Below are positions 9,265 to 20,704 of a DNA stretch of 64,000 nt, piece after piece. Origin of the DNA: Favolaschia claudopus (Eukaryota; Basidiomycota; Agaricomycetes; Agaricales; Mycenaceae). The notes under the pieces were generated by a model. The model did not search any database. It was not told the DNA's origin and saw only the letters and a program-made list of their open reading frames with translations. The number at the start of each line of letters is the position of its first letter. Positions within the stretch are counted from its first letter, which is position 1. The DNA is taken from the NCBI GenBank assembly GCA_037176885.1, contig JAWWNJ010000004.1:1984001-2048000 (forward strand). The letters run 5' to 3'. Position numbers and translations under genes: made by a program.

Positions 9265-11180
9265 ATGAGCCTCGCTTTGGATGCGCTCATCCTTGGTACT
9301 GCCTGCACCCATGTCCTCCTTGCGCCCTACACAAAAGTCGAAGAGAGTTTCAATTTGCACGCTGTACATGATGTCCTCATGTATGGTGTTTCGCCTTCAA
9401 GTCTCTCCAGCGTTCGTTTGAGAATACCAGTTAATGAACTGCAACTAAGAATTGCGCCGGTAGTACGACCATTTCGTTTTCCCCGGAGCAGTCCCCCGCA
9501 CTTTCATAGGGAGCATTCTTCTTGCCTGGATATCCAAACCTGTAATCTATCTCGCGAGCTCCTTTGGCTTCGTACCATCTAAATTCGAACTTCAAGTAAT
9601 TGGTGCGTGCAGCTGCTTCAACTCATACATATACGCTTATTCAGAATCAGTCCGCCTGGTTCTCGCCTCCATCAACGCTATCGGACTCTGCCTAATTCGA
9701 CACGGCGTCTCAAGACGCTTCGGACGCCCAACAGGTCTCTATTTCACCCTCATAACCTGCACTCAATTCCACATCCCATTCTGGATGGGACGCACGCTGC
9801 CCAACATGCTTGCTCTATTTCCTGGTATCTCCCTTCGCCTTAACACGCGAGTGTGACTGAACAGGAAAGACAGTTAACTTGGCCGCGTACTTGCTGGTCG
9901 ACCGTGCACCGAATACACTCAAGCCTTCGCAAAAAAGTATCACATCCTCCGTCGCCTTGTTGGTATTCTCCGCCGTCGTATTCCGGGCAGAGCTTGCGGC
10001 GTTTGCTGCAGCCCTCATCCTGCAATACCTCTACCTAGGCCATTTAACTCTGTGGCGGGCTCTCAGCATCGGCGCCATCTCCACTCTTGCATCTATCGGT
10101 ACGTGCACTTCAACTAGTATTAACCCCAACTGAAAGACTTTCAGCTCTAACGGTTTCCGTGGATTCTTACTTCTGGCGTCAACCATATCTCTGGCCGGAA
10201 TATCAAAGCATCTATTTCAACGTCGTGGAAGGAAAGAGCGCTGACTGGGGTGTAAGTTACACCAATCTCGTCTCTATGCCTCTCTCATTTTTTTTTCAGA
10301 CCTCCCCCGCCCATTCGTACCTCACCGCCCACCTCCCCAAACTCCTCCTCTCCGCCCTCCCTCTCTCTCTCTTCGCGGTCTTTTCCTCCGCCCCGAAACG
10401 GCTCCTTTCTCTCATATTCCCAAGCGCTGTCCTCGTTGGCGCGATGAGCGCTATTGGACACAAGGAGTGGCGCTTTGTCGTGTATGTCATACCGATATGG
10501 AATGTTGTCGCTGCGCGGGGTATGAGTGTTATGTACGTCGGATTTCATTCTCTTCAGACGTTCGTTGTCGTTTTATGATTAAATTGCATAGGGTCTCCCA
10601 ACGGAAATCATCCCTCCTCGGCCGCGTTCTCTTCCTCGGCGCCTGCGGCGCCATCCTCGCCAACCTCGGCGCGACTGTCCTCCTCACCCTCGCCGCGATG
10701 CGGAACTACCCCGGCGGCGAGGCGATGGCGATTCTCAACACCCTTGCTAACGCCAACAACTCTAATGCACCTGTCAACGCGCACATCAGCAACCTCGCGC
10801 TGCAGACGGGCGCCTCGCTCTTCACGCACGTGCATGCACCGCCGTATGCGCCGTTCATTGCGGCGTCGAATGCATCGTGGGTGTACGACAAGACGGATAA
10901 CCCCGATTCTGCGGCGTATGCGCAGTATACGCATCTTGTCGGCGAGGAGGCGGCGCCTCCGACCGCGGGGGGCGGGGTGTTTGGGTTTATTGGTAGGAAG
11001 AAGGAGTCTAAGGGCGGGTGGACGGAGTTGGGAAGGGTGGAGGCGTTTGAGAGGTGGGTTGTTGATGTGAAAGGGAAAGGGGAAGAGGGAGTGGGGATGG
11101 GGGTGGTGGAGAGGGTGAAGGGTGTGGTGAGGATGGAGGAGAGGACGAGGTTGTGGGTGTTGGAGAAGAGCGCGACGTGA
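9265..11180 (+). CDS. ALG12: Dolichyl-P-Man:Man7GlcNAc2-PP-dolichol alpha-1,6-mannosyltransferase (GT22)
   Basis: Multi-pass ER membrane mannosyltransferase. The start gives MSLALDALILGTACTHVLLA, followed by the GT22 signature YTKVEESFNLHAVHDV. After the first intron comes YDHFVFPGAVPRTFIGSILL, then SINAIGLCLIRHGVSRRFGR, WMGRTLPNMLALFP, AAYLLVDRAPNTLKPS, YFWRQPYLWPEYQSIYFNVV and HKEWRFVVYVIPIWNVVAARG. The order and the conserved HKEWRF segment fit ALG12 better than ALG9 or the PIG-B/GPI10 enzymes. It adds the eighth mannose to the lipid-linked oligosaccharide for N-glycosylation. About seven short introns interrupt it. The C-terminal luminal tail has an unusual GC-rich, glycine/lysine-rich low-complexity insert (about 10,960-11,110) that adds roughly 50 residues. 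Confidence 0.9.
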
Positions 11181-11342
11181 GTTGTATGTAGATGTGACTG
11201 AGTGAGTGGGTGGGTGGGTGGAGGTGTGTAAGATATAGTCCAAGTGGAAAATCGTCAGCCTATCTATTACTGAATACTGTACTTGCTTTCGATGTTCTCA
11301 ATCCTGAACATCTGTTTGGCAAATCATGAACGGCCGGAGCCT

Positions 11343-11680
11343 TTACCAGTCGGACGCGTCACGAGGGTCGAGGAATTGAAGCTCGGTGCCAGGACGCGTC
11401 GGACGTGGTAAGAACATGCCAGTCTGCAGAATCGGTAAAAGCTGAACTTGACGAATGGTTCCCGACGTACGGCTTCTGAAGAAGTGTATTTTATCTACCG
11501 TGTACCCTTGATAGTACATATTTACTTCCTGTTCAGTGTTCAAAGCACTTTTCAGTGCTATCAGAGATCCGAGTCGCCGACTCACATACGAGACACCCCA
11601 CCGTGATTTGGAGAAAAAATTGGGCCTGACGGAAGTCAGAGACGAGTTCAGCAATTTAAACTTCTGAAAGGGCAGACAGT
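11343..11680 (-). CDS. Possible small gene, 3' exons only
   Basis: Two minus-strand exons keep one frame when a 57-bp GT-AG intron (about 11,527-11,583) is removed. The first encodes KFKLLNSSLTSVRPNFFSKS followed by RWGVSY, and the second encodes EVNMYYQGYTVDKIHFFRSR and ends FLDPRDASDW before the stop at 11,343. A pyrimidine tract and CAG precede the first exon, so the start codon would be in an upstream exon that I could not fix. The basic, hydrophobic composition could fit a mitochondrial ribosomal or import-type protein, but I do not recognise it. It may also be chance. Confidence 0.3.
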
Positions 11681-12070
11681 TCTATAATCGCAAATTTGAA
11701 AGCCAAAAAAAGTGCAGCGAGATCAACGACGTGACTGAGTTATGGCCCTGGGGTCAGTTGAACAAACAAGCCAGCCATAAAATGGGGCCTCGATAAGCCA
11801 CCAGGGTTCGTCTAATAAGCTGATCACGTTGGGTTCACGACAAAAAACCTTCAAGTCAAATTCTCGGAGTTCAAAATCGTGGTTGTGTCAATAAAACTCG
11901 AAGAACGGGGTTCGTCAGGTCAACAACTCAAGTCTCGGAGTCAAGAAAGGCGAGTCCACAATGCTGTAGGAAGAAGTGGGGGTAGTTCGAGAATGAAAAG
12001 AGAGGTCAAGTCTTCAAATTACGCTTCAAAGCAAGGGTGTGCCGAAACCAAAAAAAAATACCTATGGCTG

Positions 12071-12111
12071 TTTTTTTTTTCAAACCGACCATTTGGCTGA
12101 ACCACCCTACC
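12071..12111 (-). repeat. A-tailed motif, copy 1
   Basis: On the minus strand, GGTAGGGTGGTTCAGCC is followed about 15 bp later by a run of ten A. A related arrangement occurs near 12,481-12,523. Possibly the ends of a decayed short interspersed element. Confidence 0.25.
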
Positions 12112-12480
12112 ACGTAAGCATTACGTACTGCCCAAATCGAGTAATTATTCACGTGATACCACCGTGCCGAAGTGCTTGACCAAAACTTGACTGAAAATAT
12201 GAACTCCAAACAACTGATAGAGGTGGGATAGGATGAATTAAGCACCAGATACCTATTACAACCTAACAAAGAGGCCCATGCACCGTATCCTCTGTTGCCT
12301 CTGATATCAAATACAGCCAAAGTTAATCGTCCCAAATAGGAAGGACTACCGGTGAAACCCAGAAAGAGCGATGTAAACCTTGCTGACCGAGATATTTGAG
12401 AAGAAACAACGGTAACAGTGATTTCTAGGTGTATTTGAGCTCCCGGAACCATATTTTACCCCTCAAAAAATAATCAATTA

Positions 12481-12523
12481 TTTTTTTTTCTGACCCTCCT
12501 GGGTCGAACCACCCTCCCTGCCC
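12481..12523 (-). repeat. A-tailed motif, copy 2
   Basis: On the minus strand, AGGGAGGGTGGTTCGACCC is followed by AGGAGGGTCAG and nine A. It shares GGGTGGTTC and the A tract with the copy at 12,071. GGTTCGACCC resembles a tRNA T-arm, but no complete cloverleaf is present. Confidence 0.25.
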
Positions 12524-12762
12524 TAATAGGTCTCGGCTTGACGGGCCGGCACACCCTTGCTTCAAAGACGCGTTTGAGTTGAATCAATGACCGCTGCCAG
12601 AAAAGGCAATAATTCGTATTCATTCCGTCACATCGCGTCGCGTCATGTGCGTGTGACACTTGGCGTTTCATTGCTCTTTTTTTTCCACCTACCAGTCAAC
12701 CCAAAGCGCTCAAACGTGATAGTGTCTGATAGTATCTTCCGGCTGACTTACTTCGCAGCTTC

Positions 12763-14335
12763 ATGGCTCGTTTGACTCTGACAGATCTCGGCCACGATGT
12801 CTTGCTTGCCATTTGTGGTGAGATTTTTGAAGGTACGAGGAAGCAATTCTCGAGCGAAAGTATCCACGAACATGGAATTAAAAATCATTTTCTAGCCCAC
12901 CCACGAAAACGAGTTAGTTTGAGCTGGCAAGGAGAATCTCGAGCAGAAAGCACGCCGCCTTTTTTCTTCCCTGGCCCACCCTCCCCAGTCCTCCTCAACC
13001 TCGCAACAATGCACTCTCAGCTCGCCGCCGCCACGCGTCCCTACATCTGGCGCGAAGTCCTCGTTGCGTTGGGCTCCTACGACGCGACGGAAGCGGGCGA
13101 GAAGCGTCTCGCGCGCGCGGAGCTGCCGCATAACGCCGTACACGTCCGCGCCTTGTTCGTCTCGTTCAACATCCTGGGCACACCGCTGGAGGATTACGTC
13201 CCGCGGGTAGTATCGATGCTCTCGCGTTTCACCGCCTTACGCGCGCTCTGTTTCGGGACGTTCCAGTCCCACTCGCAGCCGCAGACGCCGCCGGCGCTCG
13301 CTGCTGCCATCCGCGCGCACCCGAGCATCGATACGCTTGTTGTGTGGCATATGGTCGGCGCGACGGACCTCATCGCGGAGGGATCGTCCCGCCTCTACAA
13401 TATTCGATTCAATTTTTGCCATGGCGGGTCGGCGGCGCTGTTGTCGAAGCCGAAGCGAATTGGTGCGTTTGACCAGGAGAATATGGAGCCGCAGAATTAT
13501 GCGAAGCATATGCCGGCAAGGATTTGGGATACGTTGGAGTTTCTTGCGCCGGGATATGAGGATTATGAGATGCAGGATCATGCGTATATACAGAAGTCGC
13601 TTAAGGTGAGTTGCGCGTTGTGTAGATTTTGTTATATTCACCGCAGGTCTGACCATCGCGTTAGACGTACATTAAAAGCGGTCGGAAACCGGCGCTGTGC
13701 GCGTTAGATCTGTCCCATGAATCCATGTATAGCCCTAGCCGCGACGGCTGGTTGAAGCTCGGGCGCAAATTGCCTAACCTATACGCACTCACTTACTCTC
13801 CCCGCTCAACTATTGAGATTGACGAAGCGGAGGCTTTCTTCGAAGCTTTCCCGAAAGTTCGATGGTTGCATTTCGTGGCCGTCACGTCAGAAGATGAAGA
13901 GTACGAGGATTCAGATGAGGATTCAGATGAGGACGAAGACGCCAGTGAATTTGAACTTGATGTGAGTCTAATACACTTCCCTCCCGTCCTTGCTTCACCC
14001 TTAATTGACATCTTCATTAGCCAGAATTTGTCGATCTATTGTCACGACTTCCTATCGAGCGCCTCATTCTGGACGTATTTCTACCCGACTACGTTCTTGA
14101 TGACCTCGAAGACCGCGCAGAGGAATTCGGAATGGCGGCGGCAAAGGAAATCGCGAATTGGTGTGAAGAGATCGAGTTGGTGCAGTTCCGATTTCTGCCT
14201 GAAGATGAATTTGAAGAGCCACCCATCGTCGTCGAGTATGCGGTGGCAACGCCGCCGTTCGGGCCGTCTACCGTCGAGGTGGTTGAACCGAAAACATTGG
14301 ACGGAACAATGTTAGGATTTTTGGAGTGGCGATGA
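12763..14335 (+). CDS. F-box-like protein with acidic insert
   Basis: Four exons: 12763-12832, 12989-13605, 13665-13961 and 14021-14335. The N-terminus LTDLGHDVLLAICGEIFE joined to VLLNLATMHSQLAAATRPYI followed by W has the shape of an F-box (hydrophobic helices ending in a P-x-x-W-R motif). The rest is a leucine-rich, irregular repeat region usual in basidiomycete F-box proteins, with an Asp/Glu/Ser tract (EDSDEDSDEDEDASEFELD) just before the last intron. F-box proteins bind Skp1 and recruit targets to SCF ubiquitin ligases; the target is unknown. The first intron is 156 bp, a multiple of three and free of stops, so its retention would give a longer protein that interrupts the F-box. Confidence 0.7.
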
Positions 14336-14460
14336 TTTTCTTTCATGAAAAAGCGTTCTGTACTTGCATTACTCGAATAGGAAATATGTCAATGGGTTTG
14401 CCATTGTCCGTCCATCTGGCCACCGCATGCCATTGTGGTCCTCTTCCTTTCCCGGCGCCG

Positions 14461-14469
14461 TATATAAAG
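14461..14469 (+). promoter_or_regulatory. TATA box of the disordered-protein gene at 14598
   Basis: TATATAAAG lies 137 bp upstream of the ATG in a stretch without other genes. Confidence 0.5.
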
Positions 14470-14597
14470 CACCCGCGAGGTGGCAAGCGTACGCGCTTTT
14501 GCTCCTTCCACCATCATCGTTTGGTTTGAACGTCTCTCTCAAAAGCATCTTCGCCTCGCTGCAAACTCCACCTGTGGCACCTAGAGCACTAACAGAT

Positions 14598-15464
14598 ATG
14601 CGGGTGAGTTCGCTGACACTTCGTTCATGCTGCTCCTTGACTCATTGCGATCGTCGCCCTCCAGACCGTGAGCACCCCATCTCGCCGCAAGTCGGTCATC
14701 AACCTCTTCACCACCCCACCTCTCCGCCGCTCGGTGCTCTCCCGCAACCGCATCCCATCCGAAGATGACTCCCTCCCCACTCAACTCACCGACTTTGACG
14801 ACGAGGACGACGACGAACACACCCTGACCGCGACCGGGGACATCTCTCTCTCCTACCCGTACCTCCTGCCCGGGGTGGCAGGCGCGATGTCGCCCAAACC
14901 CAGGTCTCAACACGGTACCCCGAGCCGCAGGGCTCAGCACTCTCTGCTCGTGCGGGCGGAGGCGTTGCCACCTGTGCGGCCACGGCCGCCTGCCAGGCGC
15001 ATCAGCGAGGCGTCGTTCAAGTTGCGGACGATCATCATGAAGGCTGGGCCCATTGCGTCGCCTGTTTCGAGCAATGCCACCCGCCCCATGACAGCCTATG
15101 CGACTCCGCCGCCAACTGTGCGCGTCACACCCGCACCCGCTCGCCGTGTCGAGAACCCATCTGTTCCGTCGAGCATTGGGACTATTCCGGACGAGGTTCG
15201 TATATATCTGTTTCCAAGATTTCGTTGTTGATTGAGATTGCCTTGGCGTAGGTCGTCAGCACGGAGACGCCACAGTCGCGGTTCGAGGCCTTCATGAAGA
15301 GCAGAGATCTTACGCGGTCACCTTCGAAGGCTGTTTTGAGCACGCCCAACGCGCCGCTGGTTCCTGAAGTTCCTCGCCGTCGCGATACTAGGCCTTTGCG
15401 AGGCTACGCGCGCCTGCCTCCTCGACTGCCGATTCCTGACTGGAGTGGCATGGATATGGATTGA
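14598..15464 (+). CDS. Small disordered Ser/Pro/Arg-rich protein
   Basis: Three exons: 14598-14603 (ATG CGG only), 14665-15195 and 15252-15464. About 250 residues, low in hydrophobic residues and probably disordered. The N-terminus reads MRTVSTPSRRKSVINLFTTP, followed by an acidic patch (TDFDDEDDDEHT) and several S/T-P sites. The C-terminal part has RFEAFMKSRDLTRSPSKAV and ends LPIPDWSGMDMD. The splice after codon 2 is chosen because it supplies the only upstream ATG in frame. No enzymatic motif is visible. The many SP/TP sites and basic clusters suggest a phosphorylated nuclear protein, which is inference. Strong TATA box and first intron near the ATG are also seen at the genes at 41546 and 45721. 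Confidence 0.65.
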
Positions 15465-15568
15465 TAGAGATAGAAAAAAGTAATTGGTGTATTTCTGCAT
15501 GTTTTGTATCGAGTAATTTTGGGGTCTTGTAATCTCGTCGACGCTGCTAGAAAAGTTGAAATAACGGT

Positions 15569-16450
15569 TTAAATGTTCATACAACTTTTCAGCCATACGA
15601 CCATATCGTCGATCTGGTCGGGAACCTTGTACCAGTGTCCCTCGTCGTACGCTTTCCACTGTATTTTGCAGTCGAGATGTTGGAGTACATCTCTTGCCTG
15701 TTCTCCCAATTTTATCGAAACCTTTTCGTCGTGAATTCCATGGCCCAAGAAGATTGGTGTGTGTGCAAACGCAGGAACTTGGTTCTTGCCCAGATCAATC
15801 GCGGAGAGCGAAGCGATATCTCGGGCAGTATTCAACGCAGATATTTGGAGATCGGTCTGGTCGACCGTGTCCTCCACGCCGCGGTCTTCTTCTTCGCTGT
15901 CCACGAACATCTCCTCGAACGGCAGCCAGCCGCTCATCCCAACAAATCCGCCGAGCGACCCGTTATCTGGCCGAAAATTCAGCAGGACATGTAACGCCGC
16001 CGCGCAGCCTTGGCTGAGACCACCGAGTATAACGCGATCAACACCAACGAGTTCAGCCTCCTGCAAGATAAGACTATGCACGAAGGCGGTAGTCTCTCTG
16101 ATACCCTCGTACTGCAGCTGTTCATTTCGAAACGACGATCCGTTCTCCAGGATGTGGTCGAACCATTGATTTATCGGCGTGCGATTGTAGAGCCTCGCAC
16201 GCCGTTTCTTGGCGGTGGGGAAGATGAACTTGAGGCCGGGAAAGTGTGCCGCAAGAGTCTTTCCATGGTCCGATGATTGGGATTTGAGCAACTCGAGACC
16301 GAAGCGCTCTGCGTTGCTGCCACGACCATGGAGCAAGATGATGGTGTGAGTGTGCGGGGATGTGGGCTCGATGACGAGGGGTTCAGGCCAGATTAACTGC
16401 TTCAATTTTGTTTTGCTTGGAGCAGTAGAACTGGGGAGATTGTCTGCCAT
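15569..16450 (-). CDS. Acyl-protein thioesterase / lysophospholipase-like carboxylesterase
   Basis: Single-exon gene for 293 residues. It has the phospholipase/carboxylesterase (Abhydrolase_2) features: IILLHGRGSNAERFG near residue 40, the nucleophile in VDRVILGGLSQGCAAALHVL, GGFVGMSGWLPF, the acid in IFLGHGIHDEKVSI and the histidine in AYDEGHWYKVP. Such enzymes remove palmitate from proteins or cleave lysophospholipids in the cytosol. It is about 60 residues longer than APT1, mostly through an acidic insert (DSEEEDRGVEDTVDQTD). Many fungi carry this longer paralogue in addition to true APT1, so the deacylation substrate is uncertain. The start at 16450 is 154 bp from the divergent glucosidase II start. 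Confidence 0.88.
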   Translation of the reverse strand: MADNLPSSTAPSKTKLKQLIWPEPLVIEPTSPHTHTIILLHGRGSNAERFGLELLKSQSSDHGKTLAAHFPGLKFIFPTAKKRRARLYNRTPINQWFDHILENGSSFRNEQLQYEGIRETTAFVHSLILQEAELVGVDRVILGGLSQGCAAALHVLLNFRPDNGSLGGFVGMSGWLPFEEMFVDSEEEDRGVEDTVDQTDLQISALNTARDIASLSAIDLGKNQVPAFAHTPIFLGHGIHDEKVSIKLGEQARDVLQHLDCKIQWKAYDEGHWYKVPDQIDDMVVWLKSCMNI

Positions 16451-16604
16451 TTCGTCGAGGGAAATTCATGTCGAGTAGGTCAAGGTTGTGGTCAAGAGTC
16501 GAGCAGCAAGTTACGTTTCGGGGTCCATGCCCAAATACGGGTTGTTGACGTGTAAATTCGCGTCTTTAAAGTTCTTTCTCTTGTTTCCTGGGGTCACTCT
16601 TACT

Positions 16605-19600
16605 ATGCAGCCTTGGGCGACCCTGGTTGGGGTTATAACCCTCCTGCTCGCCGCCCCGGACGTTCTCGCAGTCAAATCACACGACTTCAAGACATGCTCG
16701 CAGGCGGGTTTCTGTCGGAGAGGACGAGCCCTCTCTGCTCGCGCCGCTGAAGCCGGGACCAAATGGAAGTCGCCCTACTCAGTAGATTCCTCCTCAATCT
16801 CCATCTCTTCCAACAACGCCGTCTTCACCGCCAGCGTCAAGTCCTCTATCTACCCTGAGATACACTTCGGATTGGAGTTGCGTGTCCACGAAGATGGGGT
16901 TGTGCGCGTTCGCATGGATGAAGTCAACGGTCTACGGAAACGCTACGACGAAGCTGCTTCTTGGGCCCTTATTGCTGAACCGAAAATCAGCCAGGATATC
17001 ACTTGGACTACGGGGAAGAAGGACATTAGAGCGAAGTACGGGAACAATGAAGTCGTCGTCGCATTCGAGCCTTTGACTGTTTCTCTGCTGCGTGGCGGAA
17101 AACCGCAGGTGGTGTTGAACGGGCGGGGACTTTTGCATATGGAGCATTTCCGGAGCAAGAAGGTGGAAGAGACGAAGACGGAGGAAGCCGCACCCCAAGC
17201 TGAGGAAGGCGTAGAGGACCAGGTTGCTGCCGATCAAATTGTTTTGAAAACTGAGGAGATAAATCCGGCCGCTTGGTTTGTAGGCGACAAAGAGGATGAT
17301 TGGTGGGAGGAGAGGTTCTCGACCTGGACTGATAGCAAGCCGAAAGGTATATCTCGTTCTACGAATCGCCGTTCCCCTTGGTTCTCATATGTGTCCAAGG
17401 TCCCGAGTCGCTTTCCATCGATATCTCTTTCCCGAGTCATGGCACCATTTATGGCATACCCCAGCATGCGACAAAGCTGGCTCTACCCACCACTGCAGGA
17501 GATTCGCCTTTTTTCACTGACCCCTACCGTCTATACAACGCCGATGTCTTCGAATACCTCGCGTCTTCTCCCATGTCGCTGTACGGCTCCATCCCCATCC
17601 TGCACGCCCACTCCACCGACTCGACCGTCGGTATCTTCCACGCTGTAGGCTCTGAAACCTGGATCGACGTCTCGCACGCCTCAGAAAAATCGACAGAGAC
17701 GCACTGGATCTCTGAGTCTGGTATTCTCGACCTGTTCCTTATGCCGGGGCCCACTCCTGCGGATATTTTCGCGCAATATTCAGCTCTCACTGGTACACCG
17801 GTTCTCCCCCCACACTGGAGTCTTGGGTACCACCAGTGCCGTTGGAATTATGTCAGTACCGACGATGTGCGCACTGTGCAGCGGCGCTTCGACGAAGAGG
17901 ATATGCCCGTGGATGTGTTCTGGCTCGATATTGAATACGCAGACGAGCACAAGTACTTCATGTGGGACGATAAAAACTTCCCGGATCCAGTTGAGATGAC
18001 GAACGATGTTGCGGCGAATGCTCGCAAGGTTGCTATATTCCTTTCCCTATTTTCTTCATTGCTGAGCTTGCGTTTATTAGATGGTTGTAATCGTGGATCC
18101 TCACTTGAAGCGCACTTCAAACTATCCTGCCTACCAGGAGGCGTCTGACAGGAAATTGCTCGTCATGCCTGCTAGTGGCGAGGGTGAATTTGAGGGATGG
18201 TGCTGGTCTGGAAGTAGTTCTTGGATTGATTTCTTCAATCCGAATGCTTGGGATTGGTGGAAGTCTCTTTTCAAGACCACCGCGCTGAAGAGTGGATGGA
18301 GCTGGACGCTGAGTACCACAGACATACATATCTGGAACGATATGAATGAGGTGCAATCATCGATCACTATGCTGGACCACACTAATGTCTAGTAGCCCTC
18401 GGTATTCAACGGTCCTGAGATTTCCATGCCCAGGGACAACGTTCACCATGGCGGCTGGGAGCATCGGGATATTCACAATATCAACGGGATGCTCTTCGTA
18501 CGTCGAATACTCATATAGCTCGATTGGCTCTAATCCTAATTTTCTGCAGTCCAACTTGACGTCCAAAGCCGTCCAGGAACGCACGGATCCGCCGCAACGG
18601 CCATTCGTTCTGACTCGTTCGTTCTTCGCGGGGTCTCAGCGGTTCGGAGCAATGTGGACCGGAGACAATCTCGGCACTTGGGAGCACATGGCTGTAGGAA
18701 TCAGCATGGTCTTGTCCAACGGGATTGCTGGGATGAGTTTTGCTGGATGTTAGTCCTAGTTTCTTCCAATGTTCATTAAGTTTGCTGATATTTCCCATAG
18801 CTGATGTTGGAGGTTTCTTCGGCAACCCAGAGCCTGACATGCTGGTTCGGTGGTATCAAGTTGGAATCTTCAATCCCTTCTTCCGCGCACATGCGCATAT
18901 TGACACGAAGCGCCGCGAGCCGTTCCTCCTCGAACAGCCGTACAAAGGTATTATCAAGGACATTCTGCGTCTTCGGTACACTATGCTGCCTATCTGGTAC
19001 ACGGCTTTCCGCGAGACTAGCGTGACTGGTGTTCCCGTTCTGCGGCCGCACTATGTGATGTTCCCCAAGGACCCGAAGGGCTTCGCGCTGGACGACCAAT
19101 ATTTCATTGGCAACTCTGGATTGCTTGTCAAGCCTATCACTTCGAAGGGGACGATAGAGACGACGGTGTATCTGCCTGAAGACGAAGTCAGTCTGTGTTT
19201 ATTCCGTCTGAGTTGGCGCTCATTGGGATTTAGGTTTATTACGACTACTTCTCGCACCACGTTTACCGCGGCGCGGCCAAAGGGAAGGACATTACGGTCA
19301 AGGCTGAACTTGACCAGGTGCCTGTCTTTGTCCGCGGTGGCTCTATTGTCCCCACGCGCGAACGTCCGCGGCGCTCATCGCCATTAATGAAACTCGATCC
19401 GTTTACTCTGCGAGTCTCTTTGAGCAAGGCGGGCAGCGCGCGAGGCGATCTGTATCTTGACGATGGGGTCACGTACTCGCACGAGAAGGGGCAGTTTGTG
19501 TGGCGCGAATTCACGGCGCAGACGGCGAAGAAAACGGTGAGGATTACGACGAGGGATTTGGGAGTGGAGAAGAAGGCTGAGGCGGTTGATGGTGTTGCGT

Positions 19601-19848
19601 TGGCGAGCTATAACCCGAGTAATGTGTTTGCGGAGACGATCAAGGAAGTGAGGGTGGAGAAGATTGTGGTGGAGGGGTTGAGTGGGAAGCCGTCGAGTGT
19701 GAAAACTGAGGGTGGGGAGGAGTTGGTTTGGGAGTTTGCTGCGGGCGTTGCGGCGAATGGGAAGGGGGAGGGTGTGGCGAGCGTGTTGACAATCAAGGAT
19801 CCCAGGGTTTTGATAGTGAAAGACTGGGCCGTTATCATACAGTTGTGA
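16605..19848 (+). CDS. Glucosidase II alpha subunit (GH31)
   Basis: ER enzyme that trims the two inner glucoses of N-glycans. The ATG at 16605 gives a signal peptide ([20 protein letters not shown]) followed by the typical [14 protein letters not shown] start. Domain landmarks in order are [18 protein letters not shown], the acidic [10 protein letters not shown] insert, [48 protein letters not shown] and the catalytic region [14 protein letters not shown], where an intron separates the nucleophile Asp motif from PSVF. Then come [13 protein letters not shown], with the proposed acid/base Asp, and [20 protein letters not shown]. Six or seven short introns are present, and the length of about 960 residues is normal. 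It functions with a beta subunit (PRKCSH type), which is not in this window. No defects are seen. Confidence 0.95.
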
Positions 19849-20704
19849 GCCCTGCAGTTTTGTATTTATTTCTCTCGCGGTATCCGGGTAGGCTGAGAGG
19901 GAGGCGTGACAGTGGTCACAAGGTGACGCGACGCGTTCGATGCGCTCTGCATTCGTCCTTGTCTTGACCCACCAACTACCGCGCGCTTGAGATTTTTCCG
20001 TGAAACTCTTTTGCTTGAGCCTGCTCAATCGCCCCCTCCTTTCTGGCGACTGAGGCTTTTGATTCACTCTTGTCCCTGATGGTCTCTGAATCAACGATTG
20101 TCTCAGAACCGAACTACGATCCTAGCGTGCTGGCACCCTCAGGCACTCCTCCATTTCCCTCCTATACCGAGTCAGGGCCCTGCTATACGGGAGTCGATGG
20201 AATCTGAGACTTTCGCGGGTTGGAAGCTCAGACCACTTGAGAGGGAGCAAGGAGGGGCGCGCTTTATGCATTTTGTACGCGTGCACATGCGCTACCTGCA
20301 CCTCGCTGCGTGTGTGAAGCTCATACGTGTCCAACAAATCTATCCCGGAGCCGTATAGAGAACCTTGTACTTTAACTACTTTTTTCTCAAGGTGGTGGTT
20401 GTGAACAATTAGCTGCCGGCGGAACAGCCGGAGCCGCGTATTTGGGGGTGACAGTGACGTGACCCTCCTGCTGTGGCCCACTTGTCCGCACTGGCCAGGT
20501 GTCCGCCCGCCGCGCCTCCAGTTCGGTTCAATTATCCCGCTCCTTGCACTGTACTTTTACTTCACCCCATCTCCCTGGCTTGACTGTCCTCGGTGCGGCG
20601 GCATCGGTGTGTGTCCTGCTTTGTACGTCCTGACTCACATTGTTCTGACCCCTTCTTTGTACTCTCTTTCTCTCAGACTCAGTCAGGTTCAAAGTCCTTT
20701 CTCA
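19849..20704. other. Intergenic and upstream leader region
   Basis: About 860 bp between glucosidase II and the next plus-strand gene. A frame open from 20459 runs into the ATG at 20705, but its composition (leucine, proline, tyrosine) and pyrimidine-rich sequence look like promoter and 5' UTR, not protein. Confidence 0.4.

Larger units (their letters stand above)
11181..12762. other. Gene-poor AT-rich interval
   Basis: About 1.6 kb downstream of ALG12. A possible small minus-strand exon pair lies at 11345-11690 (listed separately), and two similar A-tracted motifs occur near 12,071 and 12,481. A 148-codon minus frame at 12,006-12,452 has no motif and odd composition; I do not treat it as a gene. 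Confidence 0.4.

Noticed and set aside
10608..11243. 211-codon minus frame opposite the ALG12 3' end
   Set aside because: Shadow of a GC-rich, low-complexity sense exon; His/Pro/Arg composition and no motif.
12006..12452. 148-codon minus-strand frame
   Set aside because: Composition rich in Trp, Phe and Ser, no motif, interrupted by homopolymers and in a region without splice context; likely chance.
12481..12523. Possible tRNA gene
   Set aside because: Only a T-arm-like string is present; no acceptor, D or anticodon arms can be folded around it.
20459..20704. In-frame N-terminal extension of the disordered protein at 20705
   Set aside because: It begins with a non-ATG codon and has promoter-like pyrimidine tracts, so it is more likely leader sequence.
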